A DNA stretch of 64,000 nucleotides from Muricoccus harenae. GTDB lineage: Bacteria; Pseudomonadota; Alphaproteobacteria; Acetobacterales; Acetobacteraceae. The notes beneath the pieces were generated by a model, which was not told where the DNA came from, ran no database searches, and worked only from the letters and a program-made list of their open reading frames with translations. Positions 17,412-25,583 of this stretch are shown piece by piece. Each line of letters starts with the position of its first letter. The first letter of the stretch is position 1. The translations under genes and the position numbers were made by a program. The stretch covers positions 405,249-469,248 of the forward strand of contig NZ_WWDL01000001.1 of assembly GCF_009848505.1 (NCBI RefSeq), written 5' to 3'.

Positions 17412-18590
17412 ATGAGGGCCGCGATCATCGGCGCTGGCCCCGCAGGGCTGGCCGCGGCGGAGGTGCTTTCGGAAGCGGGCGTTGCGGTCACCGTTCTGGA
17501 CCGCATGCCCAGCCCAGCGCGCAAGTTGCTGATGGCCGGGCGCGGCGGGCTGAACCTGACGCATACCGAGCCCTTCGGAACCTTTCTCTCCCGCTACGGT
17601 GAGGCGCGGCCGTGCCTGGAGCCGGCAATCCGCGCCTTTCCGCCGGAAGCCATCCGCGCATGGTGCGAGGGGCTGGGACAGCCGACCTTCGCGGGCACCA
17701 GCGGGCGCGTCTTTCCGAACGTGATGAAGGCGGCCCCCCTGTTGCGCGCTTGGCTGGCGCGGCTGGGGGAGCGCGGCGTCACCCTGCTCACGCGGCATGC
17801 CTGGACCGGCTGGAATGCCGATGGCGCCCTAACCTTCGACCGACCTGGCGATGAGCCCCTGCATCTGAAGCCGGACGCCACCCTCCTGGCATTGGGCGGC
17901 GCCTCCTGGCCGCGGCTCGGATCCGATGGCGGCTGGGCGCCCATCCTGTCGGCGCGCGGCGTGGCGGTGGCGCCCTTCGCCCCAGCCAATTCCGGTCTCC
18001 TCATTCCCTGGTCGCAGCATCTACGGGACCGCTTCGCCGGAACGCCGTTGAAGCGCATCGCGCTCTCCTTCGGCGGTCGCACGGTGCGGGGGGAGGCGGT
18101 GATCACCGCGCATGGGCTGGAGGGCGGCGCCGTCTACGCACTCTCCGCCGCTATCCGCGACGCCGTGGCCGTAAGCGGAGAGGCGGAGGTCACGCTCGAC
18201 CTGCGGCCGGACATGCCGGCGGAGGAGGTCGCCCGCCGCATGGCGGCACCCCGGCGCGGCCAGTCGCTTTCGAACCACCTGCGCCGGCAACTCACCCTTC
18301 CGCCCGCCGCCATCGCCCTGCTGCGCGAGGGCACGGCGCCGCCCGAGGCGGCCATCAAGGCGCTTGCACTTCGCGTTACGGGTGTAGCAGGGCTGGAGCG
18401 GGCGATTTCCTCCGCCGGCGGGTTGCGCTGGGACGAGCTGGACGAGGATTACGGTCTGCGCCGCATCTCCCGCCTTTTTGCGGCCGGGGAGATGCTGGAT
18501 TGGGAGGCACCGACCGGTGGGCACCTGCTGACCGCCTGCCTCGCCACGGGGCGGGCGGCGGCGCAGGGGATGCTGCGCCTCCGGGCCTGA
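17412..18590 (+). CDS. NAD(P)/FAD-dependent oxidoreductase, HI0933/TIGR03862-like
   Basis: The 392-residue flavoprotein has an N-terminal Rossmann motif IIGAGPAGLAAAEVL, then ARKLLMAGRGGLNLTHTE, GTSGRVFPNVMKA, and the C-terminal GGLRWDELDEDYGLRRI and GHLLTACLATGRAAA segments. These fit the HI0933-like family, most closely the TIGR03862 group. Substrate and role are unknown. It begins 16 bases after sdhB, so it may be read through from the sdh operon, but a functional link is not established. Confidence 0.85.
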   Translation: MRAAIIGAGPAGLAAAEVLSEAGVAVTVLDRMPSPARKLLMAGRGGLNLTHTEPFGTFLSRYGEARPCLEPAIRAFPPEAIRAWCEGLGQPTFAGTSGRVFPNVMKAAPLLRAWLARLGERGVTLLTRHAWTGWNADGALTFDRPGDEPLHLKPDATLLALGGASWPRLGSDGGWAPILSARGVAVAPFAPANSGLLIPWSQHLRDRFAGTPLKRIALSFGGRTVRGEAVITAHGLEGGAVYALSAAIRDAVAVSGEAEVTLDLRPDMPAEEVARRMAAPRRGQSLSNHLRRQLTLPPAAIALLREGTAPPEAAIKALALRVTGVAGLERAISSAGGLRWDELDEDYGLRRISRLFAAGEMLDWEAPTGGHLLTACLATGRAAAQGMLRLRA

Positions 18591-18595
18591 TCGGG

Positions 18596-18950
18596 TGACG
18601 CCGTTCCCCTTCAGGAAGTCGAGCATCAGCTGCGAGCCTGCCTTGCCTGCTCCGGGCGGTGGCCGGCGTGGAAGCCGTGCAGGGCGCTAGGATGGATCAC
18701 CAGGACGAAGCGCTTGCCGGCATCGCGCATGGCCGTCTCTATCCGGTGCAGACTCTCGACCGGGATTCCGGTGTCGGCTTCGTTGTAGGACGCCGGCTGG
18801 CCACTGCCCCCACCAAGCGATGCCCGCCTTCAGGCGCGGGTTATGCGCGGCATAGGTTCAGACATTCTGTCCACCCCGACAGTCCCCACGAAGCCGTGCT
18901 GCCCAAGCCATTCGAAGGGCAGGGCGAGATCATTTCCTCGGCGGGTGGGG
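18596..18950 (-). pseudogene. Decayed dienelactone hydrolase family gene (C-terminal half)
   Basis: Reading leftward, pieces of a dienelactone hydrolase appear in different frames. First comes a degraded nucleophile region ending TYAAHNPRLKAGIAWWGQ (about 18860-18800), interrupted by an in-frame TGA. Then follows EADTGIPVES...RDAGKRF...HGFHA (about 18780-18660), with the catalytic-His region HGFHA. Last is QLMLDFLKGNGV (about 18630-18597) after another frameshift. Order and spacing match the family, but no intact frame exists. The N-terminal half seems lost; the native stop has merged with the neighbouring gene. This explains most of the 550-base gap. Confidence 0.65.
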
Positions 18951-19143
18951 TTTCGGTCTGGTCTTCATGGCGGAATGCTGTGGAAGGACACACAACCTAC
19001 GCGGGACGACCTGCAGGCCGCTGCAAGATCGCGGGCGCGACGGGGCCGAATGCGGCGGCGGGGAAATCCGATGCCGCAGCGCAGCGGATCGGCGGCCCGC
19101 CCGTTGTGCCGGCGACGCAACCCCGATCCGTCCTGAAGATGCC

Positions 19144-19989
19144 ATGAAGATCCAGCTCGGCTGCGACCTGGGATACCAGGTCACCGGCCCCACCACCTTC
19201 ATTCTGAACATCCAGCCTGCCAGTACTCCGCGGCAGCGGATCCTGAGCGAGACGCTTGCCATCACGCCCGAGGGCACACGGACGGAAAGCTGGACGGTGC
19301 CGGAGACCGGCAACCGCTACCTCCGCATCCATGCCGAGGCTGGGACGGAGCTGCAGATCCATCATGAGGCGGAGGTGGAGCTGGATGCGCATGTGGTGGA
19401 CCCCTCAGAGTTGACCGAGGTTCCGCCGGGCGAGTTGCCGCCCGAGGCGCTGCCGCATCTCTGGCCCTCCCGCTTCTGCGAATCGGACCGCCTGCAGCGC
19501 CTGGCCCAGCGCGAGTTCTGCGATACCCCGCCCGGCCATGCACGGGTGACGGCCATCTGCAACTGGGTGAACGACCGCATCGCCTATCTGCGCGGCGCTT
19601 CCGGCCCGACCACCACCGCGATCGAGACGATGGTGTCGGGCGCCGGCGTGTGCCGCGACTTCGCGCATCTCTCGGTGGCGCTGTGCCGCGCCCTGGGCAT
19701 TCCAGCACGCTATATCTCCGCCCATGCACCCGGCCTGGTGCCGCCGGATTTCCACGCAGTCTTCGAGGCCTTCCTTGGCGACAAATGGTGGCTTTTCGAC
19801 GCGACACGCCAGGCGCCGCTGGAGGCGCTGGTCCGGATCGGGCAGGGGCGCGACGCCGCGGAGGCAGCCTTCGCCGAGTTCCATGGCGACGCGACTCCGA
19901 TCCGCATCGAGGTGCGGGCCGTGGTGACGGAGGGGCTGGACGTGCAGCGCGATGTTCGGACGACCCTGGCCGTGGCGGAGACGCCATAG
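19144..19989 (+). CDS. Transglutaminase-like (cysteine protease fold) protein
   Basis: This 281-residue protein has an N-terminal beta-rich domain (about 1-95) and a transglutaminase core. The triad is visible as Cys170 in GAGVCRDFAH, His204 in PDFHAVFEA and Asp219 in WLFDATR. Bacterial members are usually peptidases or amidases, cytosolic unless exported; no signal peptide is seen. The frame is open upstream to 18967, but that part is compositionally unlike protein and overlaps the pseudogene region; ATG 19144 starts the conserved domain. Substrate unknown. Confidence 0.85.
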   Translation: MKIQLGCDLGYQVTGPTTFILNIQPASTPRQRILSETLAITPEGTRTESWTVPETGNRYLRIHAEAGTELQIHHEAEVELDAHVVDPSELTEVPPGELPPEALPHLWPSRFCESDRLQRLAQREFCDTPPGHARVTAICNWVNDRIAYLRGASGPTTTAIETMVSGAGVCRDFAHLSVALCRALGIPARYISAHAPGLVPPDFHAVFEAFLGDKWWLFDATRQAPLEALVRIGQGRDAAEAAFAEFHGDATPIRIEVRAVVTEGLDVQRDVRTTLAVAETP

Positions 19990-20053
19990 CCGCTCATCGC
20001 CCAACTTGGTCGGCGCTAACTACACCGGCAGCGTTCAAAGCCCCTGGCCAGAC

Positions 20054-20524
20054 TCAGATCGCGAAGTTCAACGGTTCCGAGGAAGGCCGTTGCAGCCCGG
20101 CGGCTTGTGCCCGGCGCAGCAGATCCTCCAGCGTCAGCCCTTCGAGCTTTTCGCGCAGGGCCTCATCCAGTTCGGCCCAGAGGGGCACGATTACGCCGGA
20201 ATGGAGCGCGCCGGAGAGATCGCTGCCGCCCTCCGTGCCATCGGCGACCGCCGCGACGGCTTCGGAAAGGCGGATGTCGCGCGGGCGGCGGCCAAGGCGG
20301 TAGCCGCCGCGCGGACCGCGCACCCCTTCCAGCAGCCCGGCGCGGGACAGGGCCTGGAAAACCGGCTCGATGCCGCGGCGGGCGGCGCCGAGGCGGTCCG
20401 CCACCTCGGCGCCGCCCGCGACCGCGCCATTCGTTCCTCGCCCGGCGTGGAAGGCCACGTCCAGCAGGACGGAAATGGCGGTCAGGGCACGGTCCTGGCG
20501 CAGCAGGCGGAGAAGTTGCGGCAT
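20054..20524 (-). CDS. Rrf2 family transcriptional regulator
   Basis: This 156-residue protein has the Rrf2-type winged helix: LTAISVLLDVAFHAGRG, then a recognition-helix region and LSRAGLLEGVRGPRGGYRLGR, the family wing. Iron-sulfur Rrf2 proteins carry three cysteines in the second half; this one has none, so a cluster is unlikely and sensing must differ. It is divergent from the PNPOx-like gene. A promoter placed so close to its ATG suggests a leaderless message (see 20531-20559). Confidence 0.85.
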   Translation of the reverse strand: MPQLLRLLRQDRALTAISVLLDVAFHAGRGTNGAVAGGAEVADRLGAARRGIEPVFQALSRAGLLEGVRGPRGGYRLGRRPRDIRLSEAVAAVADGTEGGSDLSGALHSGVIVPLWAELDEALREKLEGLTLEDLLRRAQAAGLQRPSSEPLNFAI

Positions 20525-20530
20525 GCCCGT

Positions 20531-20559
20531 TATTTACGTGTGCTTCGCGTGGATATCCA
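20531..20559 (-). promoter_or_regulatory. Promoter of the Rrf2 regulator, probably leaderless
   Basis: On the minus strand TGGATA (20559-20554) and TAAATA (20536-20531) are 17 bases apart. The expected transcription start falls at about 20524, the A of the regulator's ATG, which would give a leaderless transcript. Confidence 0.45.
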
Positions 20560-20730
20560 GGGTGGCAATGTCGGTTTCGGTCAACGAAAGGGAGGATGGA
20601 CAGGCTGCCAAGTCATCCAGCCGGTGTCTTCGCTTGTCCGGCCCTTCGCGGGACAGTTCCGTGACAGGCGCGCAACGCGCTTGCGGTGACCCTGTCGCGG
20701 GCGCAGCACGGGGCACGAAAGGATGGTTCC

Positions 20731-21348
20731 ATGGCCCATAGGATCGACGATATCGCGCAGCTCGAAGCGCTCTACGGGGTGCCGAACGACGCCTCGACGG
20801 TGAAGGAGGTGGCGCTCGTCACGCCCGAATACCGCGCCATGATCGAGGCCTCGCCCTTCCTGGCGTTGGCGACGAGCGGACCGGAGGGGCTGGACTGCTC
20901 CCCACGCGGCGACCGGCCAGGGGAGCTGGTGCGCCTGGCGGACGAGCGTACCCTGCTCATGCCCGACCGGCGCGGCAACAACCGGGTGGATTCGCTGCGC
21001 AACATCCTCCGCGATCCGCGGGTGGCGCTGATGTTCCTCATCCCTGGCCATGGCAATGCGCTGCGGGTGAACGGGCGCGCGCATCTCTCGGTGGAGCCCT
21101 CGCTGCTGGAGAGCTTCGTGGTGGAGGGGAAGGCGCCGCGCAGCGTCATCGTGGTCGCGGTGGAGAGCGTCTACTTCCAGTGCGCGCGCGCGGTCATCCG
21201 GGCGCGGCTCTGGGATGCGCAGGCGCGGGTGGCGCCGGGCAGCCTGCCGACGCCGGGGCGCATCCTGGCCTCGCTGAGCGCGGGGCAGGTGGGCGGGGAG
21301 CCCTATGACTCGAACTGGGCGGCGCGAGCGAAGGAAACGATGTGGTAG
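20731..21348 (+). CDS. Pyridoxamine 5'-phosphate oxidase family (FMN-binding split barrel) protein
   Basis: The 205-residue protein has the split-barrel pattern of PNPOx-like flavoproteins: PFLALATSGPEGLDCSPRGD near residues 42-61, LLMPDRRGNNRVDSLRN, and ALMFLIPGHGNALRVNGRA. It resembles the DR2398/MSMEG_1061 type of FMN-dependent pyridoxamine oxidase-like proteins, whose substrates are mostly unknown. The frame is open to 20686, but ATG 20731 has an AAAGGA ribosome-binding sequence. It is divergent from the Rrf2 gene, which may control it. Confidence 0.82.
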   Translation: MAHRIDDIAQLEALYGVPNDASTVKEVALVTPEYRAMIEASPFLALATSGPEGLDCSPRGDRPGELVRLADERTLLMPDRRGNNRVDSLRNILRDPRVALMFLIPGHGNALRVNGRAHLSVEPSLLESFVVEGKAPRSVIVVAVESVYFQCARAVIRARLWDAQARVAPGSLPTPGRILASLSAGQVGGEPYDSNWAARAKETMW

Positions 21349-21380
21349 CGCACCGCGCCGCGCCAGCCTGAGCGGCAGGT

Positions 21381-21578
21381 TCAGGCCAGCGGCCGCGTGC
21401 CGCGTCCGCGCATCAGCACGATCCGGGCGACACGCGTCGCCTCTGCTAGATCTGGGAAGGCGGCGCCTTCCAGATCCTCCAGCACGGGATCGGTGGCGAG
21501 GAAGAGCCAGTCGGCCTCACGCGCCACAGCGACACCCACGAAGCGTCCCTCGACACTGATGGGACGGGAGGCGTTCAT
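21381..21578 (-). CDS. Small hypothetical protein
   Basis: This 65-residue protein starts MNASRPISVEGRFVGVAVAR and has mixed beta/alpha character with no signal peptide or membrane segment. I do not recognise a family. The ATG follows the stop of the next small upstream gene by two bases, so the two are probably one transcript. The frame continues upstream, but that region overlaps the neighbouring small gene. Confidence 0.55.
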   Translation of the reverse strand: MNASRPISVEGRFVGVAVAREADWLFLATDPVLEDLEGAAFPDLAEATRVARIVLMRGRGTRPLA

Positions 21579-21580
21579 CG

Positions 21581-21718
21581 TCACAGCCCACCCAGGGCGC
21601 GCAGCAGGGCGCGCTCGATGTCCGACTGGCGCGGCGGGGCCGGCGTGCGCGGGAAGAGGCGCGCAAAGAGGTTTCGCAGGGAAGTGAAGGGGCCGCGCAG
21701 GGTGCGGGTCTGAAGCAT
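21581..21718 (-). CDS. Small basic hypothetical protein
   Basis: This 45-residue protein begins MLQTRTLRGPFTSLRNLFAR and ends in an amphipathic helix ERALLRALGGL. It is rich in Arg and Pro. No family is recognised. It stops 2 bases before the start of the 65-residue gene on the same strand, and a promoter-like pair lies upstream at 21865-21893. The tight coupling supports both being real. Confidence 0.5.
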   Translation of the reverse strand: MLQTRTLRGPFTSLRNLFARLFPRTPAPPRQSDIERALLRALGGL

Positions 21719-21864
21719 GGTGTCCGTCTCCGGCCATCAGGGCCTGGATGGAGGGATGAGGAGGGTGGTGCGGTGCGGTCAGGGCCGACAGCGGCGGGGC
21801 AGTTGGAACATCGCTTGCTAAACCCGGGGCTTGCGAAATCCCCGACTCCCGTGTGGATGGCCTA

Positions 21865-21893
21865 AGATTCAACGCCATCAGGGCGTACGTCAA
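21865..21893 (-). promoter_or_regulatory. Possible promoter for the two small leftward genes
   Basis: On the minus strand TTGACG (21893-21888) and GAATCT (21870-21865) are 17 bases apart, about 145 bases upstream of the 45-residue gene. The -35 is good, the -10 weak. Confidence 0.35.
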
Positions 21894-21917
21894 CGAAATG
21901 AAACGATTGAATTTCGT
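21893..21917. promoter_or_regulatory. Inverted repeat upstream of the cysteine synthase gene
   Basis: ACGAAAT (21893-21899) and ATTTCGT (21911-21917) form a perfect 7-bp inverted repeat with an 11-base AT-rich spacer. It overlaps the leftward -35 and lies 81 bases upstream of the cysteine synthase ATG, a fitting place for a shared operator. The rest of 21719-21997 holds nothing else I can identify. Confidence 0.4.
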
Positions 21918-21997
21918 CGTATATGGGGGATGAAGCTGTTGCCCGGCCCGGCTTCGGTGGTGGACGCCGCCCAGGCATCCCGTATTAAGGCCGAACC

Positions 21998-22972
21998 ATG
22001 CCATCCAATCCCGTCCAGCCCAGCAATCCCCCGCGCGGCCGCCTCTATGGAAGCGTGCTCGAGGCTGTCGGCGCGACGCCGCTGGTTCGCCTGCCCCGGC
22101 TGGAAGCCGCCGAGGGGCTGGCCGCGCGGTTGGCACTGAAGCTGGAGTTCTTCAATCCGCTGGGCTCGGTGAAAGACCGCATTGGCCTGGCGATGGTGGA
22201 GGAGGCGGAGCGCGCCGGCCTCATCCGCCCGGGTGATTCCACCCTGGTGGAACCGACTTCCGGCAATACCGGAATCGCGCTTGCCTTCGTGGCCGCCGCC
22301 AAGGGCTACCGGCTGGTGGTGGTCATGCCGGACGGCGCCAGCGAGGAGCGCCGCAAGATGATGGCCTTGCTGGGCGCCGAGTTGGTGCTGACGCCGGCGA
22401 AGCGCGGCATGGCCGGGGCGATCGAGAAGGCGGATGCCATCGTCGCCTCCACGCCCGGGGCCTGGATGCCGCGCCAGTTCGACAACCCCGCCAATCCTGA
22501 CATCCACGCCCGCACCACGGCTGAGGAGATCTGGGCCGATACGGCGGGGGAGATAGATACGGTGGTGGGCGGAGTCGGCACCGGCGGCACGCTGACCGGC
22601 ATCGCGCGTGCGCTGAAGCCGCGCCGGCCGGGCTTGCGCGTGATCGCGGTGGAACCCGCGGAGTCCGCCGTGCTGTCGGGCGACGAGGCCGGGCCGCATG
22701 ACATCCAGGGCATCGGCGCCGGCTTCTGCCCGAAGGTGTTGGAGCTGGATCGGATGAATGCGGTGATGCGTGTCTCCGAGCGCGAGGCGATCGCCGCCGC
22801 CCGCCGCTGCGCGCGGGAGGAGGGAATCCCCATCGGCATCTCCTCCGGCGCCGTGCTGCATGCGGCGCTGCAAGTGGCGCGCGATCCGGCGATGGAGGGC
22901 AGGTTGGTCGTCGGCATCGCGGCGAGCTTTGCCGAACGCTATCTCTCGACCGAGCTCTTCGCGGGACTCTGA
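21998..22972 (+). CDS. cysK: Cysteine synthase (O-acetylserine sulfhydrylase)
   Basis: This PLP enzyme makes cysteine from O-acetylserine and sulfide. The 324-residue protein has the PLP-lysine motif NPLGSVKDR with Lys59, the substrate loop PTSGNTGIALA, the phosphate-binding GVGTGGTLTGIA and GISSGAVLHAA near the C-terminus. Length and motifs fit CysK better than CysM or cystathionine beta-synthase. The gene ends 5 bases before the alpha/beta hydrolase gene. Confidence 0.93.
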   Translation: MPSNPVQPSNPPRGRLYGSVLEAVGATPLVRLPRLEAAEGLAARLALKLEFFNPLGSVKDRIGLAMVEEAERAGLIRPGDSTLVEPTSGNTGIALAFVAAAKGYRLVVVMPDGASEERRKMMALLGAELVLTPAKRGMAGAIEKADAIVASTPGAWMPRQFDNPANPDIHARTTAEEIWADTAGEIDTVVGGVGTGGTLTGIARALKPRRPGLRVIAVEPAESAVLSGDEAGPHDIQGIGAGFCPKVLELDRMNAVMRVSEREAIAAARRCAREEGIPIGISSGAVLHAALQVARDPAMEGRLVVGIAASFAERYLSTELFAGL

Positions 22973-22977
22973 CCCGC

Positions 22978-23886
22978 ATGCCCAGCCTGCGCGCAAGGCT
23001 GCTGGTGGCGGCGCTCCGGCTCTGCCGCGTCAAGCAGGTGGCCGGCAACACGGAACGCTTCACCCGCTTCGTGCATTGGGCGCAGAGGCATGGCCCCGCT
23101 GGGCCGGGCCGGCAGCGGGAACGGCGCCTGGCCATCAGCCGGGCGAGCTTCGGCGGCCATCCGGTCTTCACCGCCGCGCCGCGTGAGGGCGGAAGCCGGC
23201 ACCACATCCTCTACCTGCATGGCGGCGCCTATGCCTTCAGCCTGGCGGACCTGCACTGGCGGGTGATCGAGGGAATGATTGCGCGCACCGGCGCCTCGGT
23301 GACCATTCCGATTTATCCGCTGGCGCCCGTCCATACATGGCGCGACGCCTTCGCCATGGTGCGGCCGCTCCATGCCGCGCTGGCCGCGCGGCATGGAGCC
23401 GAGAACCTCACGGTCATGGGCGATTCGGCCGGGGGCGGCATGGCGCTGGCCCTGGCGCAGCAGCTGCGTGATGCTGGGGAGAAGTTGCCGGCGCGGCTGG
23501 TGATGTTCTCGCCCTGGCTCGATGTCACCATGCGCGATCCGGGCGCGCTCGCGATCGACCCGCGCGACCCGTTCCTGGCCGTCGCGCCCGCGCGGCTGGC
23601 GGGGGAATGGTATGCTGGGGACCTGCCCCTGGACGATCCGCGCATCAGCCCGGTCTTCGGCTCTCTCGCTGGGCTGCCGCCCATGGCGGTCTTCACCGGC
23701 ACGCGGGACATGCTGCATGCGGATGCCTGCCGGTTGCGCGCCAAGGCGGCCGAGGAGGGGGCGCAGCTCGTCTTCCACGAAGGCGCGGGGATGATCCATG
23801 TCTGGATGATGATGCCGATCCCCGAGGCGCGGCCGGCGCTGGACCAGGCGGCCGCCTTCATGGAGGGCCTGCCCCCGCCGGGCTGA
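22978..23886 (+). CDS. Alpha/beta hydrolase of the hormone-sensitive-lipase type
   Basis: The 302-residue protein has the oxyanion motif YLHGGAYAFS (about residues 78-87), the nucleophile elbow MGDSAGGGMALALA, the Asp in FTGTRDMLHADA and the His in GAGMIHVWMM, i.e. a full catalytic triad. These features place it in esterase family IV (HSL). It likely hydrolyses short-chain esters in the cytosol; no signal peptide is seen. It is 5 bases behind cysK, probably cotranscribed. Confidence 0.9.
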   Translation: MPSLRARLLVAALRLCRVKQVAGNTERFTRFVHWAQRHGPAGPGRQRERRLAISRASFGGHPVFTAAPREGGSRHHILYLHGGAYAFSLADLHWRVIEGMIARTGASVTIPIYPLAPVHTWRDAFAMVRPLHAALAARHGAENLTVMGDSAGGGMALALAQQLRDAGEKLPARLVMFSPWLDVTMRDPGALAIDPRDPFLAVAPARLAGEWYAGDLPLDDPRISPVFGSLAGLPPMAVFTGTRDMLHADACRLRAKAAEEGAQLVFHEGAGMIHVWMMMPIPEARPALDQAAAFMEGLPPPG

Positions 23887-23916
23887 GGGCAGTTCCATTG
23901 TTCCGACCCGGCCAGC

Positions 23917-24570
23917 ATGCGATCCTCGCTGTGGTCTCGGAGGGCCGGAGGAGTCACCATCACCCCGAAATCGCTTCCCGTCGTCGTCGCGATCGGAGCC
24001 TCGGGCTCTGACGGGCTTGACGACATCAAGGTGCTGCTGAGCGCCCTTCCGAACCCCATCCCGGCCGTCATCCTTGTCGTGCTTCACCGCCCGGTGAACC
24101 AGATCAGCCATCTTCGCGGGATCCTGGCGCGGGCCTTCGCGGCCGAGGTGCGGGTGGCTTCGCAGGATGAGCGGTTCGAGCCGGGCGTCTGCTATATCGG
24201 CGAGCCTGACCAGCACCTGACCTTGGCGGCGCACAGCCTGGCGGAGATGATCGACGATCCGTCGAACCGCCACCGCAACCGGACGATCGACGCGTTGTTT
24301 CGCTCCGTCGCCCGCCATGCCGGCCCGCGGATGATTGGGGTGGTGCTGTCAGGATCCCTCGATGACGGGTCGCGCGGACTGGCGGCCATTCACGCCGCCG
24401 GCGGGACCACCATGGTACTCGATCCCACGGGGCGGACCTTTCCGGAGATGCCCCGGAACGCCATCCGCTATGACGGCCAGGTCAATCTGGTCGGCTCCGC
24501 GAAGGAGATCGCCGAAGCCATCGGGCAGCTGGCGGCCTCCCTGGCCGGGAAGACAACGCCGCGGCTCTGA
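23917..24570 (+). CDS. Stand-alone CheB-type methylesterase domain protein
   Basis: This 217-residue protein consists only of a CheB methylesterase domain, without receiver. The triad appears kept: Ser in AIGASGSDGL, His in LHRPVNQ and Asp in LSGSLDDGSRG. The usual GCSTGG elbow is changed to GASGSDG. Such receiver-less domains occur fused to CheR/PAS hybrids or alone. It could demethylate receptors without phosphorylation control, or act on another ester. It stands apart from the che operon, 30 bases after an esterase gene. The ATG at 23917 is the best available start. Confidence 0.8.
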   Translation: MRSSLWSRRAGGVTITPKSLPVVVAIGASGSDGLDDIKVLLSALPNPIPAVILVVLHRPVNQISHLRGILARAFAAEVRVASQDERFEPGVCYIGEPDQHLTLAAHSLAEMIDDPSNRHRNRTIDALFRSVARHAGPRMIGVVLSGSLDDGSRGLAAIHAAGGTTMVLDPTGRTFPEMPRNAIRYDGQVNLVGSAKEIAEAIGQLAASLAGKTTPRL

Positions 24571-24590
24571 TCCGCCGCGGCGCCGTTTCG

Positions 24591-25583
24591 TCAGGCTGCC
24601 GCGCGCTGCGTGGCGGCCAGTTCGCGGCCGAGGAAGCTGGCGATGGCGCCCGGACCGGAGCGGTCCGTGCCCGCCAGCCCGGCCGCGGCTTCGGCATCCG
24701 GGTTGTAGTTGGTGTTGGTGTTCACGTCGTAGGTCAGGACCTGGCCTTCGGGCGTGCGGATGAACTCGATGCCGGCCACCTCGACGCCATTCGCAGCCAG
24801 GAAGCCTTCCAGCTTCTCGCGCTGCGCGGCGTCGATGCCTTCGGGGATAACGCGAAAGCGGGGTCCGGGCGCGGTGCCGACGGGGCAGGCGGCGTCACCA
24901 ATGGCGGCGCTGGGGGCGGGCACCTCGCAGACATCGGCCGGGCACAGCTCGAAGCCTGAGGAGGTGTCGACTTCCACCGCGTAGAGGAAGCGGCCGCCGA
25001 CGAATTCGGCGCGCGTGATGAAGGGACGGGCGGCGCGGATATAGTCCTGCAGCAGCCAGAGGCCATCGGCGGGCAGCTCATCCTCCGGCGCATCGGCCAG
25101 GAAGGCGGCCAGCGCATCCGGATCGGCGAAGAGGCGGACGCCCAGGCCCTTGCCGCCGCGGTTGGGCTTCAGGATCAGCGGGCCATTGCCGTAGCGGCGG
25201 CGGGCGGCGGCGACCACGTCATCGGCCTCGCCGCGCACCACGACGGTGCCGGGCACGGTGATGCCGGCGGCTTCCAGCGCGGCATATTGGCGCGCCTTGC
25301 TGATCTCGAGGTCCAGGGCGCGCGGGCCGTTCACGACGCGGCGGCCGAAGCGCTCCAGCCAAGCCAGCACGGCCGCGGTGAGCTCGGCCGAGTAGCGATG
25401 CCCGCGGGTGTGGGAGGAGGCGGACATGCGGTTGTAGAACACGCCTTCCGGCGGCGGCTGGGACAGGTCGAAGGCGCCGGAGGAGAGATTCCACTCCGCC
25501 CAGGGCAGGCCGCGCTGGTCGAAGGCACGGGCGAGGGGCGGAAGCCACTCGGGATTTTCGTGAATAACGTGAATCTTGGACAT
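24591..25583 (-). CDS. ATP-grasp protein, RimK-like
   Basis: The 330-residue protein has an ATP-grasp fold: LEISKARQYAALEAAGITVP leads into the nucleotide-binding domain, LILKPNRGGKGLGVRLF is the phosphate loop with ATP Lys, and VLTYDVNTNTNYNPDAE carries the Mg-binding Asn/Asp pattern. ATP-grasp ligases join a carboxylate to an amine. The N-terminal part, with VFYNRMSASSHTRGH, resembles RimK-type proteins of unknown substrate. It has a strong GGAGG ribosome-binding site. No partner gene is evident. Confidence 0.82.
   Translation of the reverse strand: MSKIHVIHENPEWLPPLARAFDQRGLPWAEWNLSSGAFDLSQPPPEGVFYNRMSASSHTRGHRYSAELTAAVLAWLERFGRRVVNGPRALDLEISKARQYAALEAAGITVPGTVVVRGEADDVVAAARRRYGNGPLILKPNRGGKGLGVRLFADPDALAAFLADAPEDELPADGLWLLQDYIRAARPFITRAEFVGGRFLYAVEVDTSSGFELCPADVCEVPAPSAAIGDAACPVGTAPGPRFRVIPEGIDAAQREKLEGFLAANGVEVAGIEFIRTPEGQVLTYDVNTNTNYNPDAEAAAGLAGTDRSGPGAIASFLGRELAATQRAAA

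Noticed and set aside
18659..19147. Plus-strand open frame in the gap before the transglutaminase gene
   Set aside because: It lies opposite the dienelactone hydrolase remnant, has no ribosome-binding site and no protein-like pattern.
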